Shown here: piece by piece, positions 33,240 through 41,604 of the stretch
Numbering within the stretch: position 1 is the stretch's first letter
Layout: the number at the start of each line of letters is the position of its first letter
Assembly (NCBI RefSeq): GCF_001952855.1
Contig: NZ_LPNO01000017.1
Location: 43,331-101,181 of the forward strand
Length of the DNA stretch: 57,851 bases
Origin: Pseudomonas sp. ATCC PTA-122608
Lineage (GTDB): Bacteria > Pseudomonadota > Gammaproteobacteria > Pseudomonadales > Pseudomonadaceae
Direction of reading: 5' to 3'
Notes under the pieces: model-generated
The model's database searches: none
What the model saw: only the letters and a program-made list of their open reading frames with translations
What the model was told of the DNA's origin: nothing
Made by a program: the position numbers and the translations under genes

Positions 33240-34061
33240 TCATAAATCTGTCAAATAGCGCAGATACACCATCAGGTCCTGGTCGAACTGTTTCAGCGCC
33301 CGCCAGTTGCGCCGAATGCCTTGATCACGCACCTGCTCGATCAGTCGCGCAGCCCGGCGATCAAGGTCTGTGCTGCCAAAAAATGCCAGGCTTCCCGTCA
33401 GGCGGTGCAGGCAATCGATCATCGCGTGGCGGTCGAGGATACGGCAGGCATTCACCAGGCCTGCGTAATCTGCCTCGGCCTCCAGCACCAGGGTGCCTAA
33501 CATCTGGTTCAGCACCTGTTCATCACCAAATGTCTTGACCAGCTCGGCGCGGGTGGGCCACGCCGCCCCAGGGAGTGAGCCGGAGCGCGGGCTCGCACAT
33601 GCGCCCAGCGGCTTAGGCAGCCACTGCTCGAGCACCTCGCGCAATTGCTCCAGGGTCAGCGGCTTGAGCAGCCAGGCATCCATGCCGGCTTCCAGGCATC
33701 GCCGGGCATCATCTGTTGAGAGCTTGGCGGTCAAGGCAATGATTGGCACACGCGGGCGATTGTGCGCGGCCTCGCGACGCCTGATCTCGCGGGTCATGCT
33801 GTAGCCGTCCAGCAGCGGCATGCGGCAATCGCTGATCACCAGATCGAAATGCCGAATGGCGATGGCCGTCAACGCGGCCTGTCCGTTGCACACCAACTCG
33901 TGATCGACTTCGAATTTTTGCAGGAACCAGCCCATGAGGGCGCGGTAGGCCTGATGGTCCTCGACGATCAGTACGCTCAAATGCTTCCAATGAGCAGGGG
34001 GACTGCGCCATGGCACCGTTTGCTGCTTTGGGCCGTCGTCAGCAAATACGCTTGGCGTCAT
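33240..34061 (-). CDS. REC-Hpt phosphorelay protein without kinase domain
   Basis: The 273-residue protein has a receiver domain (about 28-150: SVLIVEDHQAYR, acceptor Asp78 in LVISDCRMPLLDGYS, LTAK, Lys133 in LLKPL) and an Hpt domain (about 165-270) whose phosphorylatable histidine is His219 in CLHRLTGSLAFFG. This is the C-terminal half of a hybrid sensor such as RcsC/BvgS/RocS, without sensor, HisKA or ATPase domains. It could relay phosphate from a distant kinase to the RcsB-like regulator next to it. ATG 34061 follows GAGGT; a GTG two codons earlier is possible. Confidence 0.88.
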   Translation of the reverse strand: MTPSVFADDGPKQQTVPWRSPPAHWKHLSVLIVEDHQAYRALMGWFLQKFEVDHELVCNGQAALTAIAIRHFDLVISDCRMPLLDGYSMTREIRRREAAHNRPRVPIIALTAKLSTDDARRCLEAGMDAWLLKPLTLEQLREVLEQWLPKPLGACASPRSGSLPGAAWPTRAELVKTFGDEQVLNQMLGTLVLEAEADYAGLVNACRILDRHAMIDCLHRLTGSLAFFGSTDLDRRAARLIEQVRDQGIRRNWRALKQFDQDLMVYLRYLTDL

Positions 34062-34485
34062 GGCCACCTCGATATCGGTGCCGACTTACCAGGTTTATCG
34101 GCTGACCCTGGCAGGTCGTCAGTTGAGGGCGCGCACAGCGGGAATTTTCAACCCACCTAAGTGGCGCCCATTACCGATTCAAACTACCCATATGAGTGTC
34201 ATGTTTACGATACAAGAACTACGAAAAAGGCAGTTTTTCCTACACCACAGTACGCCAATTCCCACTTGACGTATGTCAGCCCGAACACAACTGGATTGTC
34301 GTAATTCTTGTATTTCCCCTCCTCCCCACCAGCGCTAAATTGCGCCCCACCCCAAGAGGGCAACCCCGCCACTTCACCTGGCGGTCACACATCGACACTG
34401 ACTGAACCCGAACCGCGCCAGCCTTTATTCGCTGGGTCGCTGCGGTGAGTCGCATCCGTCAGTTACCACACCGAGACAACACAAC
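34062..34485. promoter_or_regulatory. Divergent control region of REC-Hpt gene and DUF1120 fimbrial operon
   Basis: This 424-base gap has an AT-rich core (34150-34330). It contains a 15-base inverted repeat: ATACAAGAACTACGA at 34210-34224 and TCGTAATTCTTGTAT at 34299-34313, matching at 14 of 15 positions, 74 bases apart. These are candidate sites for a dimeric or looping regulator such as the RcsB-like protein. No coding sequence is visible. Confidence 0.6.
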
Positions 34486-35097
34486 ATGAACAAGCACCTG
34501 ATTGCACTGACCGGCGCGCTGTTGATCACTGGCACTTCATCGGTTTTTGCCGCCAGCACCGTCGACCTCACCGTCAAGGGCATCATTACGCCGAATGCCT
34601 GTAACCCGACCCTGTCCAGCGGCGGCATCATCGACCACGGCAAGATGTCGGCCAAGGATCTGAACACCGACAAGATCACCCCGCTCCCGCAGCAAACGCT
34701 GCAACTGATCGTGAACTGCGATGCAGCGACTCCCTTCGCCCTGAAGGCCACCGACAACCGACGTGAGTCGGGAACAGGTAGTTACTTCGGCCTCGGCACC
34801 AACAATGGCAAATCCCTGGGCGCCTACAGCCTGAACATGATTGCCCCGGTGGCCGACAACGAGACCGTGCAAGCCATTGCGTCGTTCGATGGCGGTACCA
34901 CCTGGGAGCGTTACACCAGCTTTGAAGACCAACTGATGCTCTCCGTGTCCACAGTAGGCGACACCACCCCACGCCCGACCGAAGAGCTGATCACCGACAT
35001 CCAGTACAGCGGCTACATCAACCGCACCGACGGCCTGGACCTGAGCGGACAAGTCGACATCGACGGCTCGGCCACCATTGAAGTGGTTTACCTGTAA
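34486..35097 (+). CDS. DUF1120 protein, putative fimbrial subunit 1
   Basis: The 203-residue protein has a signal peptide ending SVFAAS. The mature part begins TVDLTVKGIITPNACNPTLSSGGIIDHGKM with one cysteine and has the partner cysteine in LQLIVNCD, the spacing and pattern of pilin disulfides, then a TDNR motif and the closing IDGSATIEVVYL. DUF1120 is known from E. coli GltF, with no established function. In this operon with a chaperone and usher it most likely is a secreted fibre subunit with a C-terminal donor-strand-accepting groove; this is inference. The start has only a weak ribosome binding site. Confidence 0.88.
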   Translation: MNKHLIALTGALLITGTSSVFAASTVDLTVKGIITPNACNPTLSSGGIIDHGKMSAKDLNTDKITPLPQQTLQLIVNCDAATPFALKATDNRRESGTGSYFGLGTNNGKSLGAYSLNMIAPVADNETVQAIASFDGGTTWERYTSFEDQLMLSVSTVGDTTPRPTEELITDIQYSGYINRTDGLDLSGQVDIDGSATIEVVYL

Positions 35098-35140
35098 ACA
35101 CTCCCCACCCGCTCTTGAAAATGCATAGGTCAAACAGCTG

Positions 35141-35758
35141 ATGAATTCCTCGCCCGTTGTCTTTCTCGCCACCCTGCTGCTTGTCCCGGCCGTATTCGCC
35201 GCCAGCAGTACCGACCTCGCCGTCAAGGGCACCATCACGCCCAATGCCTGCGACCCCACGATCTCCGGTGGAGGTGTAGTGGATTACGGAAAGATGACGG
35301 CCAAGGATTTATCCGCTGACAAACCCACCTCGCTGCCGCGCCAGACACTGCAACTGCGCATCGAGTGCAACCACGAGACGCTGCTGGCGTTCAGCACCAT
35401 CGATAACCGCGCCGGAACTGCAGCGATCAACGAGAACTGGCACGGCTTGGGCATGACGCCCGACGACGAAAAACTGGGCAGTACCGGGTTCGGTCTCTAC
35501 AACGCCGTGGCCGACGGCGTCCCCGCCAAGACACTGGTCTCAGGCGATGGTGGCGTCACCTGGCACCCTTCGGTATTCCTCGGCCACACGTCCCTTACCG
35601 CCATCGGCGCTGCCGGCAACAGCCTGGTACCGATTGCCGTGACCCGGTTCACCGCCGACCTGAGTCTGTACACCATGATCGACAGTGCCGACCGCCTGAC
35701 TGTACTGGATGAGATCCCTCTGGACGGCCACGCCACCTTGCAAATGAAGTACCTGTAA
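35141..35758 (+). CDS. DUF1120 protein, putative fimbrial subunit 2
   Basis: The 205-residue secreted protein (signal ends AVFAAS) is a paralogue of its upstream neighbour: TDLAVKGTITPNACDPTISGGGVVDYGKMTAKDL, cysteine partner in LRIECN, DNRAG, and the end LDGHATLQMKYL. It diverges mostly in the middle, where surface loops would lie. It is 43 bases after subunit 1. No strong Shine-Dalgarno sequence precedes ATG 35141, so expression may be lower than that of subunit 3. Confidence 0.87.
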   Translation: MNSSPVVFLATLLLVPAVFAASSTDLAVKGTITPNACDPTISGGGVVDYGKMTAKDLSADKPTSLPRQTLQLRIECNHETLLAFSTIDNRAGTAAINENWHGLGMTPDDEKLGSTGFGLYNAVADGVPAKTLVSGDGGVTWHPSVFLGHTSLTAIGAAGNSLVPIAVTRFTADLSLYTMIDSADRLTVLDEIPLDGHATLQMKYL

Positions 35759-35798
35759 TCCACGTCATCCGGATTCAATCCAAAGGAACCTTGCAGCC

Positions 35799-36431
35799 AT
35801 GAACAACACGCTTAACGCCTTGATCGCCACGCTACTGCTGGGCACTTGCGCGCAAGCTCTCGCAGCATCCACGGTAGACCTCACCATCACCGGGACAATC
35901 ACCCCCAATGCCTGTACGCCGAGCCTGTCTGGAAGCGGAGTGGTCGACTACGGCAAGCTGTCGGCCAAGGACCTGAACCTGACCACACAGACCCCCTTGC
36001 CGATGACCACCTTGCAGATGGTTATCGAGTGCGACGGTGCCACGCTGTTTGCAATCAAAGGCACCGACAATCGTGCAGGCTCCGCCTCCGGCCCCTCCGC
36101 TCGTACGTACGGCCTGGGGTTGATCAACAACGACCAGAAGCTGGGCAATTACATGGTTGCACTGGCAAACCCCGTCACCGAGGCCGGCGCGACTCAAGTT
36201 CTGGAATCGATCGACAACGGCGCCACATGGCGAGACGGGTCCACCGGAATCCCCCCGTCTTCGCTAGCAGCCTTTGGTGATCGCTCATCGGGCGTCTGGC
36301 TACCGATCCCGATCGCCAAGGTGACCACTGACGTGAATATCTGGGGTTTTATCGCCCGCGCCGACAGCCTGGACTTGAGCGACGAACATAAAATCGACGG
36401 CTCCGCCACGTTCGAAGTCAAGTACCTGTAA
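35799..36431 (+). CDS. DUF1120 protein, putative fimbrial subunit 3
   Basis: The 210-residue secreted protein (signal ends ALAAS) repeats the family pattern: VDLTITGTITPNACTPSLSGSGVVDYGKLSAKDLN, LQMVIECD, GTDNRAG, and IDGSATFEVKYL at the C-terminus. AAGGAA before the ATG is a better ribosome binding site than those of subunits 1 and 2. It is followed by a strong hairpin at 36455-36482, so it may be the last gene of a more abundant upstream transcript. Confidence 0.87.
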   Translation: MNNTLNALIATLLLGTCAQALAASTVDLTITGTITPNACTPSLSGSGVVDYGKLSAKDLNLTTQTPLPMTTLQMVIECDGATLFAIKGTDNRAGSASGPSARTYGLGLINNDQKLGNYMVALANPVTEAGATQVLESIDNGATWRDGSTGIPPSSLAAFGDRSSGVWLPIPIAKVTTDVNIWGFIARADSLDLSDEHKIDGSATFEVKYL

Positions 36432-36454
36432 CCCAAGCCATGGACGTGCATCAC

Positions 36455-36482
36455 GGCGACGTCGCATCCAGGCGACGTCGCC
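36455..36482 (+). other. Strong intercistronic hairpin inside the fimbrial operon
   Basis: GGCGACGTCGC, six loop bases ATCCAG, and GCGACGTCGCC form a perfect 11-bp GC-rich stem between subunits 3 and 4. No T run follows, so it is not a standard terminator. It could stabilise the upstream message or attenuate downstream genes and set subunit ratios. Confidence 0.75.
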
Positions 36483-36509
36483 CTTCATACCGACCGCACT
36501 GAAGACCGA

Positions 36510-37139
36510 ATGATGAACAAACACCTACGCCTTTTCGCGACGCTGTTATTGCTCAACACCGGCTCCACAGTATTCGCCGACACCGCCACCGACATGACCG
36601 TCTCGGGCCTGGTCACTCCCAGTTCCTGCACTGCCACCCTGTCCGGCAACGGTGTGATCGACCACGGCAAGATCGCCGCCCATGGCCTGAACCCAGGCAC
36701 GCCCACCGCCCTACCTACTCAATGGCTGGACCTGGAAATCCACTGCACTGCCCCCATGCTGTTTGCCTTGGTGGGCATCGATGATCGAGCAGACTCATCA
36801 CCTGCGCCCGGCACTGCGTTTGGCTTGGGCAAGAACACCCACGCTCCCGACGAGCACCTGGGCTCGGTCTCGCTGGCGTTCGAAAATGCCCTGGCCGACA
36901 CCCAGCCGATGCAATCAATGGCCTCGACCAACCAGGGCGCCACCTGGACCGCGCAAGAGGCGATTCACCCCAGGGCCTTGATGGCTTTTTCCCGGCCAGG
37001 TCGCCCGCTGCCCGAACACATCGTGGAACTGACCACCCGCATCCGCGCCAACACCGTTATCAACCCGGCACACCGTTTGACCCTCAAACACGAGGTGCCG
37101 CTCGATGGCTCATTGGTCCTGGATTTGCGTTACCTGTAA
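36510..37139 (+). CDS. DUF1120 protein, putative fimbrial subunit 4
   Basis: The 209-residue secreted protein (signal ends VFADT) is the most divergent of the first four: TDMTVSGLVTPSSCTATLSGNGVIDHGKIAAHGLN, LEIHCT, IDDRAD, and LDGSLVLDLRYL at the end. The DNR motif is DDR here. ATG 36510 is followed at once by a second ATG. It lies 20-30 bases before the chaperone gene and is the last subunit upstream of it. Confidence 0.86.
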   Translation: MMNKHLRLFATLLLLNTGSTVFADTATDMTVSGLVTPSSCTATLSGNGVIDHGKIAAHGLNPGTPTALPTQWLDLEIHCTAPMLFALVGIDDRADSSPAPGTAFGLGKNTHAPDEHLGSVSLAFENALADTQPMQSMASTNQGATWTAQEAIHPRALMAFSRPGRPLPEHIVELTTRIRANTVINPAHRLTLKHEVPLDGSLVLDLRYL

Positions 37140-37168
37140 CCGCCCTGCACTCAATCAGGATGCACCTC

Positions 37169-37891
37169 ATGAAAACGTACTCAACCTTATGCCGGATCCT
37201 CGGCAGCCTCGGCGCTCTTGCCTGGCTGTTGAGCACCCAGGCCCGGGCCGATGGCATGGTGCCCGACACCTCGGTGGTGATTGTCTATGAAGAAGAAGGT
37301 GAAGCGTCGGTGTCGGTGACCAACACCGACAACAAGCTCGCGCTGCTGCACGTCACCCTCGAAGACCTGCCCGAAGACCTCGAGCCGCTGCTGTTTGTGA
37401 CCCCTCCCCTGGCGCGGGTCGAAGCGGATAAAAGCCAGCTGGTGCGGTTTATCCTGCAGAACCAGAAACCCCTGCAAACCCAGCGCCTGAAACGGGTGAT
37501 CTTCGAAGGCATGCCCAAGGACCGCACGCCTGCCGAGGCCGGGCATGCACGAGTAGGCGTGACGGTACGCCAGAACCTGCCGGTGATTCTTCATCCCAAG
37601 GGCTTGGCGCCAAATCGCACCCCGTGGAAGGGCCTGACCTGGTCCCTGGACAATGGCCAGTTACGGGTATTGAACGACAGCAAATACGTGGTGCGCATGG
37701 CGCAGGAACTGCAATTGTTGCCGGGCAATGACAAGGCCGTACTGCCTCGAACCTACATCCTGCCTGGTGAAACCCTGAGCGTGCCGGCTCCGGACAAGGT
37801 CGCCACCTCGGTACGCATGCAACCGGCGACGGTTTATGGCTTTGCGGTGGCGGCATTCGAAGCGCCGATCAATACCGCTACCCAACGCTGA
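37169..37891 (+). CDS. PapD-like periplasmic fimbrial chaperone
   Basis: The 240-residue protein has a signal peptide (MKTYSTLCRILG.. ending ARADG) and two Ig-like domains. Chaperone landmarks include VVIVYEEEGEASVSVTNTDNKLALLHV (G1 start), the conserved basic/hydrophobic stretch VTPPLARVEADKSQLVRFIL, and RVGVTVRQNLPVILHP. It would donate a beta strand to the DUF1120 subunits in the periplasm and carry them to the usher. I chose ATG 37169 (AGGA 8 bases before) over ATG 37160. Chaperone identity is moderately strong and supported by the usher next to it. Confidence 0.88.
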   Translation: MKTYSTLCRILGSLGALAWLLSTQARADGMVPDTSVVIVYEEEGEASVSVTNTDNKLALLHVTLEDLPEDLEPLLFVTPPLARVEADKSQLVRFILQNQKPLQTQRLKRVIFEGMPKDRTPAEAGHARVGVTVRQNLPVILHPKGLAPNRTPWKGLTWSLDNGQLRVLNDSKYVVRMAQELQLLPGNDKAVLPRTYILPGETLSVPAPDKVATSVRMQPATVYGFAVAAFEAPINTATQR

Positions 37892-37983
37892 AACCACCAC
37901 GCACCTATAACGAAGTGACTGCCCAGACCGTCACCGGGAAGACCGCCTGCACAGGCCATCTTCCATAACCCGAGTGCCTTCTC

Positions 37984-40449
37984 GTGAACACAGTAACTCC
38001 CGACCGTGACGGCAAAGCCGTGGGCGGTTTTTCTCCACACCTGCGTCCCAGACAATTGGCCTGGATCGCCCTGAAACCAGCGTTGGTCCTATTGTTTACG
38101 TCCTCGTGGGCCGAGGCTGCGCCCGCCGGACAATCCTTTGACCCGCAAACTCTGCAGCAGCGAGGCATCGACCCTGAACTGGCGTACTTGCTGCTGGATG
38201 CGCCGCGTTATACCAGCGGCGTTCATGCCGTGAGCCTGAACGTCAATGGTCAACGGCGCGGCCGGGTGGATGTGCGCTTCGACAGCCAGGGCACGCTGTG
38301 CTTCGATCGGCCATTGCTGGACACCGCGAACCTGGTGGTGCCTGCACCGCTGGCAAGCACGGGCTGCCATGACTTTCTTGGCGAATACCCGCAAACCGTC
38401 ATCGAACAAGACCCAGCAAGCCTCAGCGTTTCATTATTAGTACCCACCGAGGCATTGCGCCCGCGAAAACGCGAGCTGTCTGGCTACCAAACGGGTGGTT
38501 TTGCCGGCCTGCTCAACTACGACGTGACCGGGCTCTACAACCGCTACGGTGACGACAGCAGCCGTTTCGGTTCGGCCAATACGGAAGTCGGCTTTAACGC
38601 CGGCGACTGGATCGTGCGCAGCCGCCAAGTGCAAACCTGGCAAGAACAGCGCTCGCGTACCACCCACCTGGAAGCCTACGCCCAGCGCACCTTTGCTGCG
38701 CAGCAGGCGGTGTTGCAGGCCGGGCAAGTGACGCTCTACAACCCGGTGCTGTCCACTGCTCAGATCACCGGGGTTCAAGTGTTCACCGAACAGGCCCTGC
38801 AGGATCAGGCACAAGGCGCGACCATCGCCGGCATCGCCAACAGCCCGGCCCAGGTTGAGGTTCGGCAGAACGGCGCGTTGATTCATTCAACCGTCGTGCC
38901 TGCGGGGCCGTTCTCACTGACGGATGTGCGGCGCCTGAATACGCGCTCGGATGTCGAGGTAACCGTCAAGGAAAGCACCGGCGAACAGCGCCGGTTCACG
39001 GTGCCCGCCGCGATGCTCGGCAGCGGGCTGGCGGCTCCGGGTTACTCGGTAGGCGCCGGGCGTGTGCGCAATATCGGCCAAACTGAAGGTGACGATCCAT
39101 GGGTGGTCAGTGCCGGGTGGAGCGGCGCGTTGAACCCGCTGGTCAGCGTGGGTGCCGGCGCCTTGATGGCGGAGGATTACCGCTCCACCGGCGCCAGCCT
39201 GGGCTGGTTGCCGTGGGCGGACGGCCAACTGCAACTGGCCGCTCAACTGGCCGACGCCAGCGGCCGGGAAAACGTGCGTGGGCTACAGACCGACCTGTCG
39301 TTGTCCCAACGCCTGGGCCAGCAATGGTCGATCACCGCGGGTACCTCCCACCGCACGCCGGGTTACCGCGAGTTGGAAGACACTGCCTATGACTACCGTG
39401 AGGACGACAACGGTCGGCGCTCGCGCTACCGCGACCAGCAAAGCCTGTCCCTGGGATGGGCGCACCCGTGGCTCGGCGCATTCAACGCGGGAGTTTCACG
39501 CACCAGCACCTTCAACGGCGATAACAGTAGCCGGGCCCTGGCCTCCTGGGGCACCAGTGTACGGGGCGTGTCGGTGTCGGCCAGTGCGGAATGGCAAGTC
39601 AGCGGCCGTCAAAATGACGACAACGCGGTGTACCTGACCCTCAGCGTGCCCCTGGGAGAAACCCGCAGGGGCCGGACCTGGATGCGTAATTCCGGGGGTG
39701 AACACCGCATCGGCGTGGGCTTGAGTGAACAGGTCAACGACCAACTGAGTTACCGGGTCAGCGCCGAACATGACAGCCGCGACCAGCAAGTGGAGTCCAC
39801 GCTGGGAGTGTCCTATCTGCCGCGCTACAGCCAGCTCGACCTCAACTACAGCCGCTCCGACGCCGAGCGCTCGAGTTACCAGGGCGGTGCCCGTGGCGCC
39901 ATCGTCGCCCACGGCGACGGCCTGACCTTTTCACCTTATCCGGTACGCGACACCTTCGCACTGGTATCGGTGGGGGACATGGCCGGGATCAAGCTCAGCA
40001 CACCCAGTGGCCCGGTGTGGACCGACGGGCTGGGCCAGGCGGTGGTCTCGCAAGTAGCCGCCTACGGGCGTAGCGCAGTGGAGGTGCAAACCCGTTCGCT
40101 GCCGCGCAATGCCGACATCAGCAATGGTCTGGCGGTCATTTCCGCTGGGCGAGGCGCCGTGGACAGGGTTGAGTTCGGCGTGGCCGTTACCCGCCGGGCA
40201 TTGTTGACAGTTACTACGCCACAGGGGCAACCACTGCCGCGTGGAGCCACGGTGAGCACGGCCGATGGCGAGTTTGTAACGCTGGTGCAGGAAGGCAGCC
40301 AAGTGTTCCTGCCCAACGTATCGGATCCGCGCCGCCTGTGGGTCAAGGGCCTCGGCATCAAGCGCTGTGAACTGCACTTCAGCCTGGAACAAAAAACCGA
40401 TCCCCAAGTGTATTTCGAGACCGTTGCGGCTCAGTGCCTGACGCCATGA
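37984..40449 (+). CDS. Outer-membrane fimbrial usher (FimD/PapC family)
   Basis: The 821-residue protein has a long N-terminal leader (hydrophobic LALVLLFTSSWAEA-like stretch around 35-48) and usher domains in order: an N-terminal periplasmic domain (FDPQTLQQRGIDPELAYLL..), a 24-strand barrel with a plug (IAGIANSPAQVEVRQNGALIHSTVVPAGPFSLTDV), and C-terminal domains (FVTLVQEGSQVFLPNV). It would move chaperone-subunit complexes out and polymerise them. The start is GTG 37984 with no clear Shine-Dalgarno sequence, which could keep usher level low. It is in operon 92 bases after the chaperone. Confidence 0.92.
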   Translation: MNTVTPDRDGKAVGGFSPHLRPRQLAWIALKPALVLLFTSSWAEAAPAGQSFDPQTLQQRGIDPELAYLLLDAPRYTSGVHAVSLNVNGQRRGRVDVRFDSQGTLCFDRPLLDTANLVVPAPLASTGCHDFLGEYPQTVIEQDPASLSVSLLVPTEALRPRKRELSGYQTGGFAGLLNYDVTGLYNRYGDDSSRFGSANTEVGFNAGDWIVRSRQVQTWQEQRSRTTHLEAYAQRTFAAQQAVLQAGQVTLYNPVLSTAQITGVQVFTEQALQDQAQGATIAGIANSPAQVEVRQNGALIHSTVVPAGPFSLTDVRRLNTRSDVEVTVKESTGEQRRFTVPAAMLGSGLAAPGYSVGAGRVRNIGQTEGDDPWVVSAGWSGALNPLVSVGAGALMAEDYRSTGASLGWLPWADGQLQLAAQLADASGRENVRGLQTDLSLSQRLGQQWSITAGTSHRTPGYRELEDTAYDYREDDNGRRSRYRDQQSLSLGWAHPWLGAFNAGVSRTSTFNGDNSSRALASWGTSVRGVSVSASAEWQVSGRQNDDNAVYLTLSVPLGETRRGRTWMRNSGGEHRIGVGLSEQVNDQLSYRVSAEHDSRDQQVESTLGVSYLPRYSQLDLNYSRSDAERSSYQGGARGAIVAHGDGLTFSPYPVRDTFALVSVGDMAGIKLSTPSGPVWTDGLGQAVVSQVAAYGRSAVEVQTRSLPRNADISNGLAVISAGRGAVDRVEFGVAVTRRALLTVTTPQGQPLPRGATVSTADGEFVTLVQEGSQVFLPNVSDPRRLWVKGLGIKRCELHFSLEQKTDPQVYFETVAAQCLTP

Positions 40450-40459
40450 GGAACCTGCG

Positions 40460-41593
40460 ATGAAGCACTTACCACGTATCTGCGTGCTGGCCCTGCTTGG
40501 CTCCCACCAGGCCCAGGCACTGGCGGACGATTGCCAGTTGTCCCTGAGCGAGTCACACCTGGACTTCGGCCTGATGAACCGGGTCATCCACAGTCCTGCC
40601 AGCCGTGAAATCCAGTTGGGGGAGCGGTACCTGAGCCTGAATCTCAACTGCGCACAGCCCGCGGACATGAGCATTTTTTACCGAGCACTGGCCGCCGTCG
40701 GCAGCGAACGTTTTCGTTTCAGTGACCGTGGCAGCTATGCCGTGCAGGCAAGCGATGGCGTGCTCGACGGGCAGGCGGTGGAGTTGGGTTTGATCTCCGG
40801 CCCGGGGCAACCACCTGGCACCCGCGCCACCCTGCTGGACTGGCTCGCGGACCAGGCGATCGCGCCGTTACGCGACGGCTTGCCGGCTCGTGGCAGCAGC
40901 TTTTCGGTACAACTGCGGGTCAGTGCCTGGGCGTTGGGAGATGCCACCCAAGTGCGCGACGCCGTGACCTGGGAAGCTTCCGGATTGTTTGACGCGGTGG
41001 CCACCGGCCGCGCACGGGAGATGACCCTGAACGCCCATTTCGCCCCGGCGGCCTGCGAAATCAACCTGTCCAACGGCGGCGTAATCGACTATGGCCGCAT
41101 GTGGGCCAAAAGCCTGAATGCCGACCGCGACACGGCGCTGGCTTCCCGCAACCTGACCCTGGGCATTGGCTGTGACGGCCCCACGCAATTCGCCCTGCTG
41201 ATGCACGACAACCGCAAAGGCTCCGCCACGGGCGGCACCGACGAGACAGCCTACGGCCTGGGCGTGGACAACAGCCGCAACAAGATCGGCCGCTACTTTC
41301 TGTATTTCGACCCTTTCGATATGCAGGCCGATACCCTGCCCACCCTCTATCGCACCGACTCCACCACTGGCGGTGTGGCCTGGAGCAGTTCCAACGCGTA
41401 CCCGATCCCCATTGGCCAAAACAGCTGGCTGGGCTTCACCGACATCCCGGGCAGCCACACGGGGCCTTCGGCCATCACCCATTTGAGTGGCCAAGTGAGT
41501 GTCAGGGCGATTCTGGCGCCCACCAATAACCTGGACCTGAGCACCGACGTACTGCTCGACGGCTCAGGCACGATCGAAATCAAATACCTCTAG
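40460..41593 (+). CDS. Two-domain DUF1120 protein, putative fibre tip adhesin
   Basis: The 377-residue secreted protein has a signal ending ALADD, an N-terminal domain of about 165 residues (DCQLSLSESHLDFGLMNRV.. ..LSLNLNC, ending near VTWEASG) and a C-terminal DUF1120 domain (AACEINLSNGGVIDYGRMWAKSLN.. ..LGIGCDG.. ..HDNRKG.. ..LDGSGTIEIKYL). A unique N-terminal domain on a subunit-type C-terminal domain is the design of tip adhesins such as FimH. It lies 10 bases after the usher with GAGGA upstream. Adhesin role is inference. Confidence 0.87.
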   Translation: MKHLPRICVLALLGSHQAQALADDCQLSLSESHLDFGLMNRVIHSPASREIQLGERYLSLNLNCAQPADMSIFYRALAAVGSERFRFSDRGSYAVQASDGVLDGQAVELGLISGPGQPPGTRATLLDWLADQAIAPLRDGLPARGSSFSVQLRVSAWALGDATQVRDAVTWEASGLFDAVATGRAREMTLNAHFAPAACEINLSNGGVIDYGRMWAKSLNADRDTALASRNLTLGIGCDGPTQFALLMHDNRKGSATGGTDETAYGLGVDNSRNKIGRYFLYFDPFDMQADTLPTLYRTDSTTGGVAWSSSNAYPIPIGQNSWLGFTDIPGSHTGPSAITHLSGQVSVRAILAPTNNLDLSTDVLLDGSGTIEIKYL

Positions 41594-41604
41594 AGGACTT
41601 TTCC

